From: Rugamonas violacea
GTDB taxonomy: Bacteria > Pseudomonadota > Gammaproteobacteria > Burkholderiales > Burkholderiaceae_D
Direction: 5' to 3'
Length of the DNA stretch: 64,000 nucleotides
Assembly: GCF_016461825.1 (NCBI RefSeq)
Contig: NZ_JAEMNU010000102.1
Span: 1 to 64,000 of the forward strand
The translations under genes were made by a program, and so were the position numbers. The notes under the pieces were generated by a model. The model searched no databases. It was given only the letters and a program-made list of their open reading frames with translations, and was not told the origin of the DNA. Below are positions 27,162 to 35,444 of this stretch, piece by piece. The first letter of the stretch is position 1, and each line of letters begins with the position of its first letter.

Positions 27162-28044
27162 CGTTCCAGGCGGTCAGCTCGGCGCGGTGCTGGCGCACGC
27201 TGACCCAGGCCTCGCTGTCGCGGTCGCTGCGGTAGCGCAGCTGGTACATCACGCCGGCGCCGCCGGCCGCTTCGCCCGGACCCAGCGCCTGCAGCGTGAA
27301 GTCGAGCGCGCGCAGGCGCGCGCAGGAGGTGTTGCCGGCGAAGAGAAGGCGGGCGCGGCTCAGCAGTTCGGCCTGGCCACGCAGCAGGGCGAGGGCGGCG
27401 GCGTCCGACAGCCCCGGCAGCAGCAGCGCCGGCTGGCCGGCTTGGCCCGGCTGCGGCTTGATGCAGACGGCGCCGTGCGCCAGCCAGACATATGTCGCGG
27501 CGGTGGCGGTGACGGCGGCCGTGGTGCCGGTCGAGCTTGCGGCCGAGTTTGCGCCTGCGTCGCTGTCGCCGGCACTCCAGCGCTGATCCTTGCGCGCCCG
27601 TTCATCGTAATGGAAGCTGCTTCTTTGCAGACGGCACAGGCCGGCCCTGGCCGGTTGCGGCGTCGAGTCGAGTTCGGCCACCACTTGCCAGCGGCCTTGT
27701 CCCTTGGCGCGGCTGATGCGCCACTGCGGCAGGGACGGCGGTGTGTCAGGATGGAGCGCGCGTTGGAAGGCGTTGAAGGAGTCCGCCTCGGCGGCGCTGG
27801 GCGCGCGGCTGGCGGCTGGTGCGCCGGCTTGGCCGCCGGTGCCGGCCGCCTTCGCGCTCGCACGGGTGGCCGACGCGGTGGCGCCGGCGGCCGCAGCGGC
27901 GGGTGCGGCCCAGGCAGCGGAAGTGAGCGGGCCGGCCGCAGCGGCCAGCAGGCCAATGGCCGCCAGCAGCGCGATGTGGCGCGCGCCGCGCTTGACGACC
28001 GGCGCGCGCCGGCGCCGCAGATTCATGGACATGGTCGACAACAT
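27142..28044 (-). CDS. hypothetical secreted/periplasmic protein (300 aa)
   Basis: An N-terminal basic stretch and hydrophobic core (HIALLAAIGLLAAAAG ... SAAWAAP) indicate export. A low-complexity Ala/Thr/Gly region (residues about 46-85) precedes a domain with four to five cysteines (GLCRLQR, AVCIKPQP, TSCARLRA, NVSCPAP), suggesting disulphides. No family is recognised. It follows envZ by 27 bases on the same strand and could be the third gene of that operon. Three in-frame ATGs (28044, 28032, 28026) are possible starts, and none has a clear ribosome binding site. Confidence 0.6.
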   Translation of the reverse strand: MLSTMSMNLRRRRAPVVKRGARHIALLAAIGLLAAAAGPLTSAAWAAPAAAAAGATASATRASAKAAGTGGQAGAPAASRAPSAAEADSFNAFQRALHPDTPPSLPQWRISRAKGQGRWQVVAELDSTPQPARAGLCRLQRSSFHYDERARKDQRWSAGDSDAGANSAASSTGTTAAVTATAATYVWLAHGAVCIKPQPGQAGQPALLLPGLSDAAALALLRGQAELLSRARLLFAGNTSCARLRALDFTLQALGPGEAAGGAGVMYQLRYRSDRDSEAWVSVRQHRAELTAWNVSCPAP

Positions 28045-28071
28045 CGGTAAGGTGGGGGTGGCGCGGCCGGC

Positions 28072-29430
28072 TCAGGCCAGCGCGCGCATGACGATTTGGA
28101 TCAGCAGGCCGCCGCCGTCGCGGTTGCGCACGTGCAGCTCGGCGCCGTGGCGCAGCACCACGCGCTCGACGATGGCCAGGCCGAGGCCGGCGCCGTTGGC
28201 CTGGCCGCGCGCCGTGTCGAGCCGGGTGAAGGGCTTGAGCAGCTGGTCGATCTGCTCGGGCGGCACGCCGCTGCCGTGGTCCTGCACTTCGATGACGACG
28301 CGCCTGGCCGTGTGCATGCCCTTGAGCGTGCATGTGATGTCGATCTCGGCGACCTCGCTGCCCGGTGTCTTGCCGTAGCGGCGGGCGTTCTCGATCAGGT
28401 TGTTGAGCACGCGCTTGAGGTCGGTGGCGTTGCCCATCACGTGGGCGCGCTCGGCGATGTCGCTGCTGATGCGCACGTCCGGCAGACGCTCGGCCTCGTG
28501 GGCCGTGTCGGCCAGCAGGGTGCTGATGTCGACGTTGATGAAGCTGGACGCCTCGGTCGGCTTGGCGTAGTCGAGGAACTGGCCGATGATGGCGTCCATT
28601 TGGCCGATGTCGGACTGGATGCCTTCGCGCGCCTCGTCGGACAGGTTGGCCATCTCCACTTCCAGCTGCATGCGCGCCAGCGGCGTGCGCAAGTCGTGCG
28701 AGATGCCGGCCAGGATCACCGCGCGGTCCGATTCGACCTGCTGCAGGTCGTCGACCATCTGGTTGAAGCTGCGGTTGGCCTCGATGATCTCCATCGGCCC
28801 CTTCTCCGGCAGCGGGGCGGGGCGCTTGCCCTGGGCGATGGCGCGCGCCGCCACCGTCAGGCGCGCCAGCGGCAGGTTGATCAGGCTGGAGATCAGCGCC
28901 GCGCCCAGCAGCGACAGCAGCGACACCAGGCTGGCCCAGCCCAGCCACTGCACGCCGGTCAGGCCGCGAATGCGTTCGCGTTCCAGCATCAGCCAGTATT
29001 GGTCGTCGTCGATCTTGAAGCTGACCCAGAAGCCGGCCACGCCGTTGACCTCGGCCGAGAAGCGCGTGTCGGCGCCCAGCTTGGCCTTGACCAGCGCCTC
29101 GATGTCGGGCATCAGCGCGTTGTCCGGCGGCGGGTCGACCTTGTCGTCGTCCTCCAGCGGGAAGATGCGGATGCCCTCGTTGGAGACCAGGTCGAACAGC
29201 AGTTCGCGGCGCAGCTCGGGCGCCGAGTGGGTCAGCGCGGCGTGGGTGATGGTGACCACCGAGATCACCTGGGCCGAGATCTGCTGCACCTGCGGCTCGC
29301 GCTGCACCACGCTGATCATGCCGACCCAGGCCGACATGCTCACCGTCGTCAGGGCGCCGAGCAGAAAGAAGGTGCGCCAGAACAGGCCGCTGCTGAACCG
29401 GCTGAACCGCGAAAATTGGGGAACTTTCAT
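28072..29430 (-). CDS. envZ: EnvZ-like osmosensor histidine kinase
   Basis: A 452-residue membrane kinase. I start at the ATG at 29430, seven bases after the ompR stop; a frame extension to 29469 would overlap ompR. It has TM1 (FWRTFFLLGALTTVSMSAWVGM), a periplasmic domain to about residue 150, TM2 (WLGWASLVSLLSLLGAALI), HAMP, the H box VILAGISHDLRTPLARMQLE, an N box (NLIENARRYG), QDHGSGV and GAGLGLAIVERVV. It would phosphorylate and dephosphorylate the adjacent OmpR in response to envelope or osmotic change. The SHDLRTPL H box is the EnvZ-type version. Confidence 0.88.
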   Translation of the reverse strand: MKVPQFSRFSRFSSGLFWRTFFLLGALTTVSMSAWVGMISVVQREPQVQQISAQVISVVTITHAALTHSAPELRRELLFDLVSNEGIRIFPLEDDDKVDPPPDNALMPDIEALVKAKLGADTRFSAEVNGVAGFWVSFKIDDDQYWLMLERERIRGLTGVQWLGWASLVSLLSLLGAALISSLINLPLARLTVAARAIAQGKRPAPLPEKGPMEIIEANRSFNQMVDDLQQVESDRAVILAGISHDLRTPLARMQLEVEMANLSDEAREGIQSDIGQMDAIIGQFLDYAKPTEASSFINVDISTLLADTAHEAERLPDVRISSDIAERAHVMGNATDLKRVLNNLIENARRYGKTPGSEVAEIDITCTLKGMHTARRVVIEVQDHGSGVPPEQIDQLLKPFTRLDTARGQANGAGLGLAIVERVVLRHGAELHVRNRDGGGLLIQIVMRALA

Positions 29431-29437
29431 CCAGTGC

Positions 29438-30205
29438 TTAGCGCGGCTGGCCTTCCGGGATGAACACATAACCCAAGCCCCAGACGGTCTGGATGTACAG
29501 CGGGCTCGACGGGTCCGGCTCGATCAGCTTGCGCAGACGCGAGATCTGCACGTCCAGGCTGCGGTCGAACACCTCGTATTCGCGGCCGCGGGCCAGCTCC
29601 ATCAGCTTCTCGCGCGACAGCGGCTGGCGGGCGTGGCGGGCGAACACCTTCAGCACCGAGAACTCGCCGGTGGTCAGCGGCACCGTCTCGCCGCTCTTCT
29701 TCAGCGTGCGGGTGCCCAGGTCGAGCACGAACTGGCCGAACTCGAAGGACTGCGGTGTTTCCGACGGCGCGCCGGGGATTTCGTCCGGGCCTTTGCGGCG
29801 CAGCACGGCGCCGATGCGCGCCACCAGCTCGCGCGGGTTGAACGGTTTCGGCAGGTAGTCGTCGGCGCCCATTTCCAGGCCGACGATGCGGTCGACGTCC
29901 TCGCCCTTGGCGGTCAGCATGATGATCGGGGTCTGGTCGCCGGCGCCGCGCAGGCGGCGGCAGATCGACAGGCCGTCCTCGCCGGGCAGCATCAGGTCGA
30001 GCACCAGCAGGTCGTAACGCTCGCGCAGCCACAGCTTGTTCATCGCCGTCGCGTTCTCGGCGGTGAAGACGTTGAAGCCCTGTTCGGTCAGATAGCGGCG
30101 CAACAGGTCGCGCAGGCGGACGTCGTCGTCGACTACCATAATCTTGGCCTGGTGGCCATTTTGGTTGACGGTGGTGTTGCCGGATTCAGTGGTCGAGGTG
30201 GTCAT
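29438..30205 (-). CDS. ompR: OmpR response regulator
   Basis: A 255-residue regulator. After a polar N-terminal extension of about 20 residues comes the receiver domain (VVDDDVRLRDLLRRYL, LLVLDLMLPGEDG with the phosphorylated Asp, MLTAKGEDVDRI, LPKPFNPREL) and a winged-helix domain with the OmpR-like ending YIQTVWGLGYVFIPEG. It forms an operon with envZ. The 196-base region between it and the divergent gene at 30402 carries three 10-base-phased ACA repeats resembling OmpR sites, so autoregulation and control of the divergent gene are plausible. Confidence 0.9.
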   Translation of the reverse strand: MTTSTTESGNTTVNQNGHQAKIMVVDDDVRLRDLLRRYLTEQGFNVFTAENATAMNKLWLRERYDLLVLDLMLPGEDGLSICRRLRGAGDQTPIIMLTAKGEDVDRIVGLEMGADDYLPKPFNPRELVARIGAVLRRKGPDEIPGAPSETPQSFEFGQFVLDLGTRTLKKSGETVPLTTGEFSVLKVFARHARQPLSREKLMELARGREYEVFDRSLDVQISRLRKLIEPDPSSPLYIQTVWGLGYVFIPEGQPR

Positions 30206-30271
30206 TTGCGTGCCAGATTTGTCATATTCATGGTGCTATGGTAACGTCATATTCGCTGTACGAAAACGTCT

Positions 30272-30301
30272 GTGACAAGCCATTACAAAGTGTTACAAAC
30301 T
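30272..30301. promoter_or_regulatory. OmpR-like direct repeats
   Basis: Three consecutive 10-mers, GTGACAAGCC, ATTACAAAGT and GTTACAAACT, share the (G/A)TnACAA core on the same helical face. This is the arrangement of OmpR binding sites (tandem 10-base units with a GTnACA-like core). They lie 67 bases upstream of ompR and 101 bases upstream of the divergent gene. Confidence 0.45.
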
Positions 30302-30401
30302 TTACCCAATCCGACTTACTAGGGCGGGTAAAGCATCATACACTCCAGACATAGATTCATTTCAGGCTTTCGGCTCTACCGGTTTCACGAAGAGGAACAC
30401 C

Positions 30402-30794
30402 ATGCGTATCGATCACAAAAAATTTCACGCGGCAGCAAGCGCAACTTTTTGCGTTCGATATTCCATGGCCGCGCTGGCCGTCGGCGCCAGCCTCGGTCTG
30501 CTGAGCGGCGCCGCGCTGGCCGAGGGTTTTGGCGACCAGCAGGGCCGCGACGCGGCTCATGACCAACGCGACCAGCGCGATCAACGTAGCCAGCCCGCGC
30601 GCGACCCGCGCCAACTCGATCCGCGCACCTACGAGGCGCGCGCCGAAGAGCAGCGCCGCGCCATGCAGGACGCCAGCCATAACGCCGAGGTCAACCGCCG
30701 CGTCGGCCGTCTGACCCCCGACGAGCGGCGCGACCTGCGGCGCCAGATCAACGAGGCCGGACAGGATATTTACGCAACGCCGCCCCGGCGTTAA
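30402..30794 (+). CDS. hypothetical exported protein, Arg/Asp/Gln-rich (130 aa)
   Basis: The product has a long signal peptide (ALAVGASLGLLSGAALA, cleavage before EGFGDQ near residue 40). A very hydrophilic linker rich in Asp, Gln and Arg follows, then a short conserved-looking end (RLTPDERRDLRRQINEAGQDIY). That ending recurs, as far as I know, in uncharacterised small exported proteins of Oxalobacteraceae. It reads divergently from ompR-envZ and shares their upstream region with OmpR-like repeats. A terminator follows four bases after its stop. Function unknown. Confidence 0.7.
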   Translation: MRIDHKKFHAAASATFCVRYSMAALAVGASLGLLSGAALAEGFGDQQGRDAAHDQRDQRDQRSQPARDPRQLDPRTYEARAEEQRRAMQDASHNAEVNRRVGRLTPDERRDLRRQINEAGQDIYATPPRR

Positions 30795-30797
30795 TTG

Positions 30798-30822
30798 AGC
30801 CGCCGCAAGGCGGCTTTGTTTT
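30798..30822 (+). terminator. rho-independent terminator
   Basis: AGCCGCC-GCAA-GGCGGCT forms a seven-base stem with a GCAA tetraloop, followed by TTGTTTTT. It ends the small exported-protein gene. Confidence 0.85.
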
Positions 30823-31009
30823 TGCGTGGACATTTTGGTAATTTTTCGCATATTCCCTGTCTCTAAGTGTAATATTAATTTTTGAAATGCAAGGCCGCGT
30901 CCGCGCGGCCCGCCCATGCTTGACTTTTCAATTGACTTTTCAATAACGTAAGCGCCATCCGCCGACCACCCGCAACGCCGGTACCGGAGCGCATCTGGAG
31001 AGGAACACC

Positions 31010-32929
31010 GTGGCATCAGATCTCGCCGGCGTGGCGCCCGTCGCGGCCGCCGCGCCGTCCGCAGCGGAGGCGCCGGCCGGCCTGCTGAGTCGTCCGGACG
31101 GCGTCTACTTCGCCCCCGGCGTGGCCGCCGCCGCGTTGCAGGCAGCGGTCGACCAGGTGTTCGTGGCGGGCGCCTACTTCGCCGGCCTCGACTACGCCGC
31201 GCTGCAGGCCGCGCTGTATCCGCCCAGCCCGCAGCCGGCCGGCGCCATCCAGGCCATCCGTTTCGCCAGCGCCATCGCGCCCTTCGAGGCGCAACGCCGC
31301 GCGCTGTACAAGGCGCCCAAGAACCACCGCGACAGCGCCGAATACTTCTTCGAGCAGCTGTTCTTCGAGGAGGTCGAGCTGCCCGACGGCACCGTCATCC
31401 CCGAGCGGCCGGCCCGCCTCGACGCCGACGAGTTCGTCGCCGAGATGTGGCTCAAGGGCATACGCTTCGGCGTCGATTTCGCCGCCGTCAAGGCCGCCAT
31501 CGCCGCGCCCAAGTCCGAGCGCATCACCGTGGCGCGCCAGCGCGACGCCGCGCCCGGCATCGACGCCATGGTGGTCGAGGTGTCGCAGGAGCTGCACCGC
31601 AGCGACGCGCCGCGCGCCCGCGCCGACGGTCGGGTCGACCTGCTCAGTTTCCAGAACCGCTTCCCGCAGATTAAGAAGAACATGCGGCTGCTGAAGAAGC
31701 AGCCCGGCCAGGCCGGCAGTCCCGGCTTCGAACTGGGCGGCCGGCCGCTGCCGCCCGAGCCGCCGCGCGACCTTGAGCTGGCCCACCTGGCCGGCAACGG
31801 CACCGCCGTCGAGCGCAAGCCCGACGGCGAGTTCCTGGTCGCGACCCAGGACGGTTTTTTGAGCGTCGATCCGAAGTCGCACAGCATCTCGGTCAACGAC
31901 AAGATCATCAGCATGGACGGCGTCAGCGGCCGCACCACCGGCAACCTGGAGCTGGCCGGCGCCTACGAGGAGTTCGGCGACGTGCAGGAGCTGCGCGAGG
32001 TGACCGGCGGCGACATCACGGTGCACGGCAACGTCTACGGCAACATCAGCTCGCGCGGCGGCCATGTCGCGCTCGACGCCAACCTGGTCGGCGGCAGCGT
32101 GCACAATGTCGCCGGCAACATCGAGGTCAAGGGCGTCGCCTCCAACGCCGTGCTGCAAACGCGCGGCGGCGTGATCACCGTGGCGCGGGCGGAGAACTGT
32201 GTGATCTCGGCCACCCGGGTGGTGATCGACTCGGCCAGCAACTGCGAGATCGTCGCCGACGAGGTGGTCATCACGTTGGCCGAGGGCTGCGCCGTCGCCG
32301 CCCACAACGTCGAGATCGAAAGCGCCGGGCCGCGCAAGCGCATCGAGATGCTGATCCACGTGCTGGTGCGCGACGTCGGCCAGTTCGACCAGCAACTGGC
32401 CGAGCTGGACGCGCAGCGCGCCGCGCAGCAGCAGGCGATGGCCCCGCTGCAGCAGGAGATCGAGCGCATTTCGCTGCTGCCCGACGTGCGCCGCTACCTG
32501 GCGCTGGCGGCCAAGCTGCGCACCCACGAGCTGACCCTGACGCCGGAGCAGGGCCAGTTCCTGCGCAAGATCGCCAGCGCGGTCGGCGCCGAGCTGCAGG
32601 AGCTGAGCCGGCTGACCCACCAGCGGCAGATCCACGAGACGGCGTTCAACCTGGCCGGCGGCCAGCGCGAGCGCCTGCGCGAGCAGCGCCGCGCCGCCGC
32701 CGGGCGGGCCCGCTGCGGCCTGCACATGGTCAGCGGCGACGTGCTGGTGCGCACCATGCCCTTCCATCCCGACCACGGCCCGCTGTACCAGCTGCCGGCC
32801 AAGGACATCCCGCACCGCCTGCGCGGCAGCGGTAGCAGCAGCGGCGGCAAGACGCTGTTCTCGGGCAGCAGCGGCGGCTTCGACTGGCATCTGGACACCG
32901 ATGCCGACGCCGACGCCGGCACAAAGTAG
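31010..32929 (+). CDS. FapA (DUF342) family protein, copy 1
   Basis: A 639-residue protein starting with GTG after GGAGAGGAACACC. The N-terminal part (DGVYFAPG, LYKAPKNHRDSAEYFFE, DADEFVAEMWLKGIRFGVD) is the FapA N domain. The middle (about residues 280-450) is a repetitive right-handed beta-helix built from turns such as GDITVHGNVYGNISSRGGHV and GNIEVKGVASNAVL. The C-terminal part contains a coiled coil. FapA-family proteins are polymerising or polar-landmark proteins best known beside flagellar genes. No flagellar or chemotaxis operon surrounds this copy, but a close paralogue follows immediately. Confidence 0.8.
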   Translation: MASDLAGVAPVAAAAPSAAEAPAGLLSRPDGVYFAPGVAAAALQAAVDQVFVAGAYFAGLDYAALQAALYPPSPQPAGAIQAIRFASAIAPFEAQRRALYKAPKNHRDSAEYFFEQLFFEEVELPDGTVIPERPARLDADEFVAEMWLKGIRFGVDFAAVKAAIAAPKSERITVARQRDAAPGIDAMVVEVSQELHRSDAPRARADGRVDLLSFQNRFPQIKKNMRLLKKQPGQAGSPGFELGGRPLPPEPPRDLELAHLAGNGTAVERKPDGEFLVATQDGFLSVDPKSHSISVNDKIISMDGVSGRTTGNLELAGAYEEFGDVQELREVTGGDITVHGNVYGNISSRGGHVALDANLVGGSVHNVAGNIEVKGVASNAVLQTRGGVITVARAENCVISATRVVIDSASNCEIVADEVVITLAEGCAVAAHNVEIESAGPRKRIEMLIHVLVRDVGQFDQQLAELDAQRAAQQQAMAPLQQEIERISLLPDVRRYLALAAKLRTHELTLTPEQGQFLRKIASAVGAELQELSRLTHQRQIHETAFNLAGGQRERLREQRRAAAGRARCGLHMVSGDVLVRTMPFHPDHGPLYQLPAKDIPHRLRGSGSSSGGKTLFSGSSGGFDWHLDTDADADAGTK

Positions 32930-32979
32930 GCTGCCTGCGCAGCGGTGTTGCCGCAGCATCGCAAAGACCCGCCGATTGT

Positions 32980-32988
32980 TGTTATAAT
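32980..32988 (+). promoter_or_regulatory. extended -10 promoter element upstream of FapA copy 2
   Basis: TGTTATAAT is a perfect TATAAT at 32983-32988 with an upstream TG. No good -35 is seen. It precedes the second FapA gene by about 150 bases, suggesting that this gene has its own promoter. Confidence 0.4.
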
Positions 32989-33140
32989 GCAAAAATGATT
33001 TCTCCACGCATCATATTTTCGGTGCCGGACGGCGCCGCCGTTTGGCGGCCGCCGGTTCATGTTACCCTTTCAAAACATTACATCAGGTGAACTCGCCGGC
33101 CGCGCCGGCGCGCGCCGACGACAAGAGCATTGGGGATAGC

Positions 33141-35057
33141 GTGTCCAACGAGGCGCAGGCGGTGCAACAAGCTGTGGATGAGCAGGCGCCGTCGGCCATC
33201 GTCGAGCGCGAGGACGGCGTCTACTTCGCCGCCGGCGCCTCGACCGCCGCCTGCGTGGCCGGCGTCGACCGCCTGTTCCAGGCCGGCGCCATGTTCGTCG
33301 GCATCGACTACCCGGTCTTCCTCAGGGCGCTGTACAACTGCGGCGCCGAGCCGCCCGGCGCCGCCTCGCTCAACGCGGCGACGGCCAGCGCCGGCAGCGC
33401 CACCAGCGCCGCCGGCATTGCGCCGCTCCGCTTCGCCGACCGCGTCGCCCCCTTCGTCGGCCTGCGCCGCGCGCTGTACAAGGCGGTCAAGATCATCAAC
33501 GGCGAGGCCGAATATTATTTCGAGCCGGTCTACCTGGAGGGCACGCCCGATCTGCAGGCGCATCCGGCCAAGCTGGACTTCGACGAGTTCGTCGCCGACA
33601 TGTGGAGCAAGGGCATCCGCTTCGGCATCGACGCGCCGGCCGTCAAATCGGTCATCGCCGCCGGCGGGCTGGCGCGCATCATCGTCGCGCGCCGCCTCAA
33701 CGCCATGCCGGGGCAAGACGCCAGCATCGTCGAGGTCTCGGCCGAGATCCACCGCAGCAACGCGCCGCGCGAGCTGGCCGACGGCCGGGTCGACCTGCAC
33801 AGCTTCCAGAACCGCTTCCCCCAGGTCAAACCCAACGTCAAGCTGCTGCGCAAGGTGCCGCGCGCGCCGGGCCGGCGCGGCTTCGAAATGTCCGGCATCC
33901 TGATCGAACCGCCGCTGCCGCGCGACATCGAGCTCGACACCGTGGCCGGCGCCGGCACCATGGTCGAGAACCTGGCCGACGGCGAATACCTGGTCTCCGG
34001 CGTCGAGGGCTTCCTCAACATCGACCCGGGCAGCAAGCGCCTGTCGATCGGGCCGAAGATCATCAGCCGCGACGGCGTCAGCGCGCGCACCACCGGCAAC
34101 CTGGATCTGAAGGGCGAGTACGAGGAGTTCGGCGAGGTGCAGGACGGCCGCCTGGTCGAGGGCGGCGACATCAGCATCCACGGCGACGTGTTCGGCAAGT
34201 TGCAGTCGCGCGGCGGCGCCATCGTCCTGTACCGCAACCTGGTCGGCGGCAGCGCCGTCAACGTCGCCGGCGACATCCACGTCAAGGGCGTGGCCTCGGG
34301 CGCCGTGCTGCAGACGCGCCAGGGCGAGGTGGTGATGGCGCGCGCCGAGAGCTGTGTCATCTCCGCCACGCGGGTGGTGATCGGCGAGGCCAACAACTGC
34401 GAGATCATCGCCGACGAGGTGCTGATCAAGGTGGCCGAGGGCTGCGCCATCGCCGCCCGCAAGATCGAGATCGGCCGCGCCGGCCCGCGCAAGCAGAGCG
34501 AGATGCTGCTGTTCCCGCTGGTGCCGGACACCACCAAATACGACCAGCGGCTGGCCGAGCTGGCGGCCCAGGCGGCCCAGTTCGAGCGCGCCGCGCAGCG
34601 CGACCAGGCCGAGATCGAGCAGCTCACCAGCCAGGCCGAGATGCGCAGCTACCTGACCCTGGCCACCCGCCTGCGTCGGCGCGAGCTGGTGCTGACGGCC
34701 GACCAGGAGCCGCTGTTCCACAAGATGGCGGCGGCGGTCGGGCCGGCGCTCAAGGCGGTGGCCAAGCTGTCGCTCAGCGCCAAGGCGGCGCAGGCGCAGC
34801 GCGAGCTGTTGTTCGAGCAGATGGAATTGGTGCGCCACAAGCGCATGGCGGTGCAGGGCGGCTCGCGCTGCCGCGTGCAGATGTTCGCCGGCGAGGCGCT
34901 GGTGCGCTCGATGGTGTTCAACCCGGACAACGGCTCGGTCCACGACCGCGCGCCGAAGGACATCCGCGCCAAGCTGCGCGCCAGCAGCAGCGGCCTGACC
35001 CTGATCTTCGCCGGCAGCAGCGGCGCGCTGGACTGGTCGCTCGACGCTATAGACTGA
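33141..35057 (+). CDS. FapA (DUF342) family protein, copy 2
   Basis: The frame is open from 33042. I choose the GTG at 33141, preceded by GGGGATAGC, because it gives 638 residues and an N-terminus matching copy 1 (639 residues), with the shared DGVYFA motif at residue 25-30 in both. A GTG at 33087 is an alternative. The domain order is the same: FapA N region (LYKAVKIINGEAEYYFE, FDEFVADMWSKGIRFGID), beta-helix (GDISIHGDVFGKLQSRGGAI), coiled coil and a short C-terminal strand domain. The two copies are clearly related along their full length, so they arose by tandem duplication. Its end overlaps the convergent arfB gene by 11 bases. Confidence 0.8.
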   Translation: MSNEAQAVQQAVDEQAPSAIVEREDGVYFAAGASTAACVAGVDRLFQAGAMFVGIDYPVFLRALYNCGAEPPGAASLNAATASAGSATSAAGIAPLRFADRVAPFVGLRRALYKAVKIINGEAEYYFEPVYLEGTPDLQAHPAKLDFDEFVADMWSKGIRFGIDAPAVKSVIAAGGLARIIVARRLNAMPGQDASIVEVSAEIHRSNAPRELADGRVDLHSFQNRFPQVKPNVKLLRKVPRAPGRRGFEMSGILIEPPLPRDIELDTVAGAGTMVENLADGEYLVSGVEGFLNIDPGSKRLSIGPKIISRDGVSARTTGNLDLKGEYEEFGEVQDGRLVEGGDISIHGDVFGKLQSRGGAIVLYRNLVGGSAVNVAGDIHVKGVASGAVLQTRQGEVVMARAESCVISATRVVIGEANNCEIIADEVLIKVAEGCAIAARKIEIGRAGPRKQSEMLLFPLVPDTTKYDQRLAELAAQAAQFERAAQRDQAEIEQLTSQAEMRSYLTLATRLRRRELVLTADQEPLFHKMAAAVGPALKAVAKLSLSAKAAQAQRELLFEQMELVRHKRMAVQGGSRCRVQMFAGEALVRSMVFNPDNGSVHDRAPKDIRAKLRASSSGLTLIFAGSSGALDWSLDAID

Positions 35058-35442
35058 CCTTGCCGCGCAGCTGCTTGGTTGCGCTGTCGCGGCTCTTGCC
35101 GTCGAGGCGGCGGCGCTGCGAACCGCGCGTCGGCCGGGTGGCGCGGCGCGGCGGCGGCAGCACGGCGACGCCGTCGACCAGCTCCTGCAGGCGGCGCAGC
35201 GCCTCCTCCTTGTTGGCCTCCTGGCTGCGCGACTGCTGCGCCTTGAGCACCAGCACGCCGTCCTTGGTGATGCGGTTGTCGCGCAGGGCCAGCAGGCGCT
35301 CGCGGATATGCTCGGGCAGCGAGGACTGCACGATGTTGAAGCGCATCTGCACGGCGTTCGACACCTTGTTGACGTTCTGCCCGCCCGGCCCCTGGGCGCG
35401 GATGGCGGTGAACTCGATGTCGTTCAGGTCGATCGAGATCAT
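35047..35442 (-). CDS. arfB: ArfB, ribosome-rescue peptidyl-tRNA hydrolase
   Basis: The 131-residue product carries the catalytic GGQ motif in AIRAQGPGGQNVNKVSNAV (about residues 14-32) and a basic C-terminal tail (RATRPTRGSQRRRLDGKSR) that enters the mRNA channel of stalled ribosomes. ArfB (YaeJ) releases nascent chains from non-stop complexes. Starting at the ATG at 35442 removes the spurious upstream extension and leaves a gap of two bases to the CoA-transferase gene, so the two are co-transcribed. Length is close to the E. coli protein. Confidence 0.9.
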   Translation of the reverse strand: MISIDLNDIEFTAIRAQGPGGQNVNKVSNAVQMRFNIVQSSLPEHIRERLLALRDNRITKDGVLVLKAQQSRSQEANKEEALRRLQELVDGVAVLPPPRRATRPTRGSQRRRLDGKSRDSATKQLRGKVSL

Positions 35443-35444
35443 CG

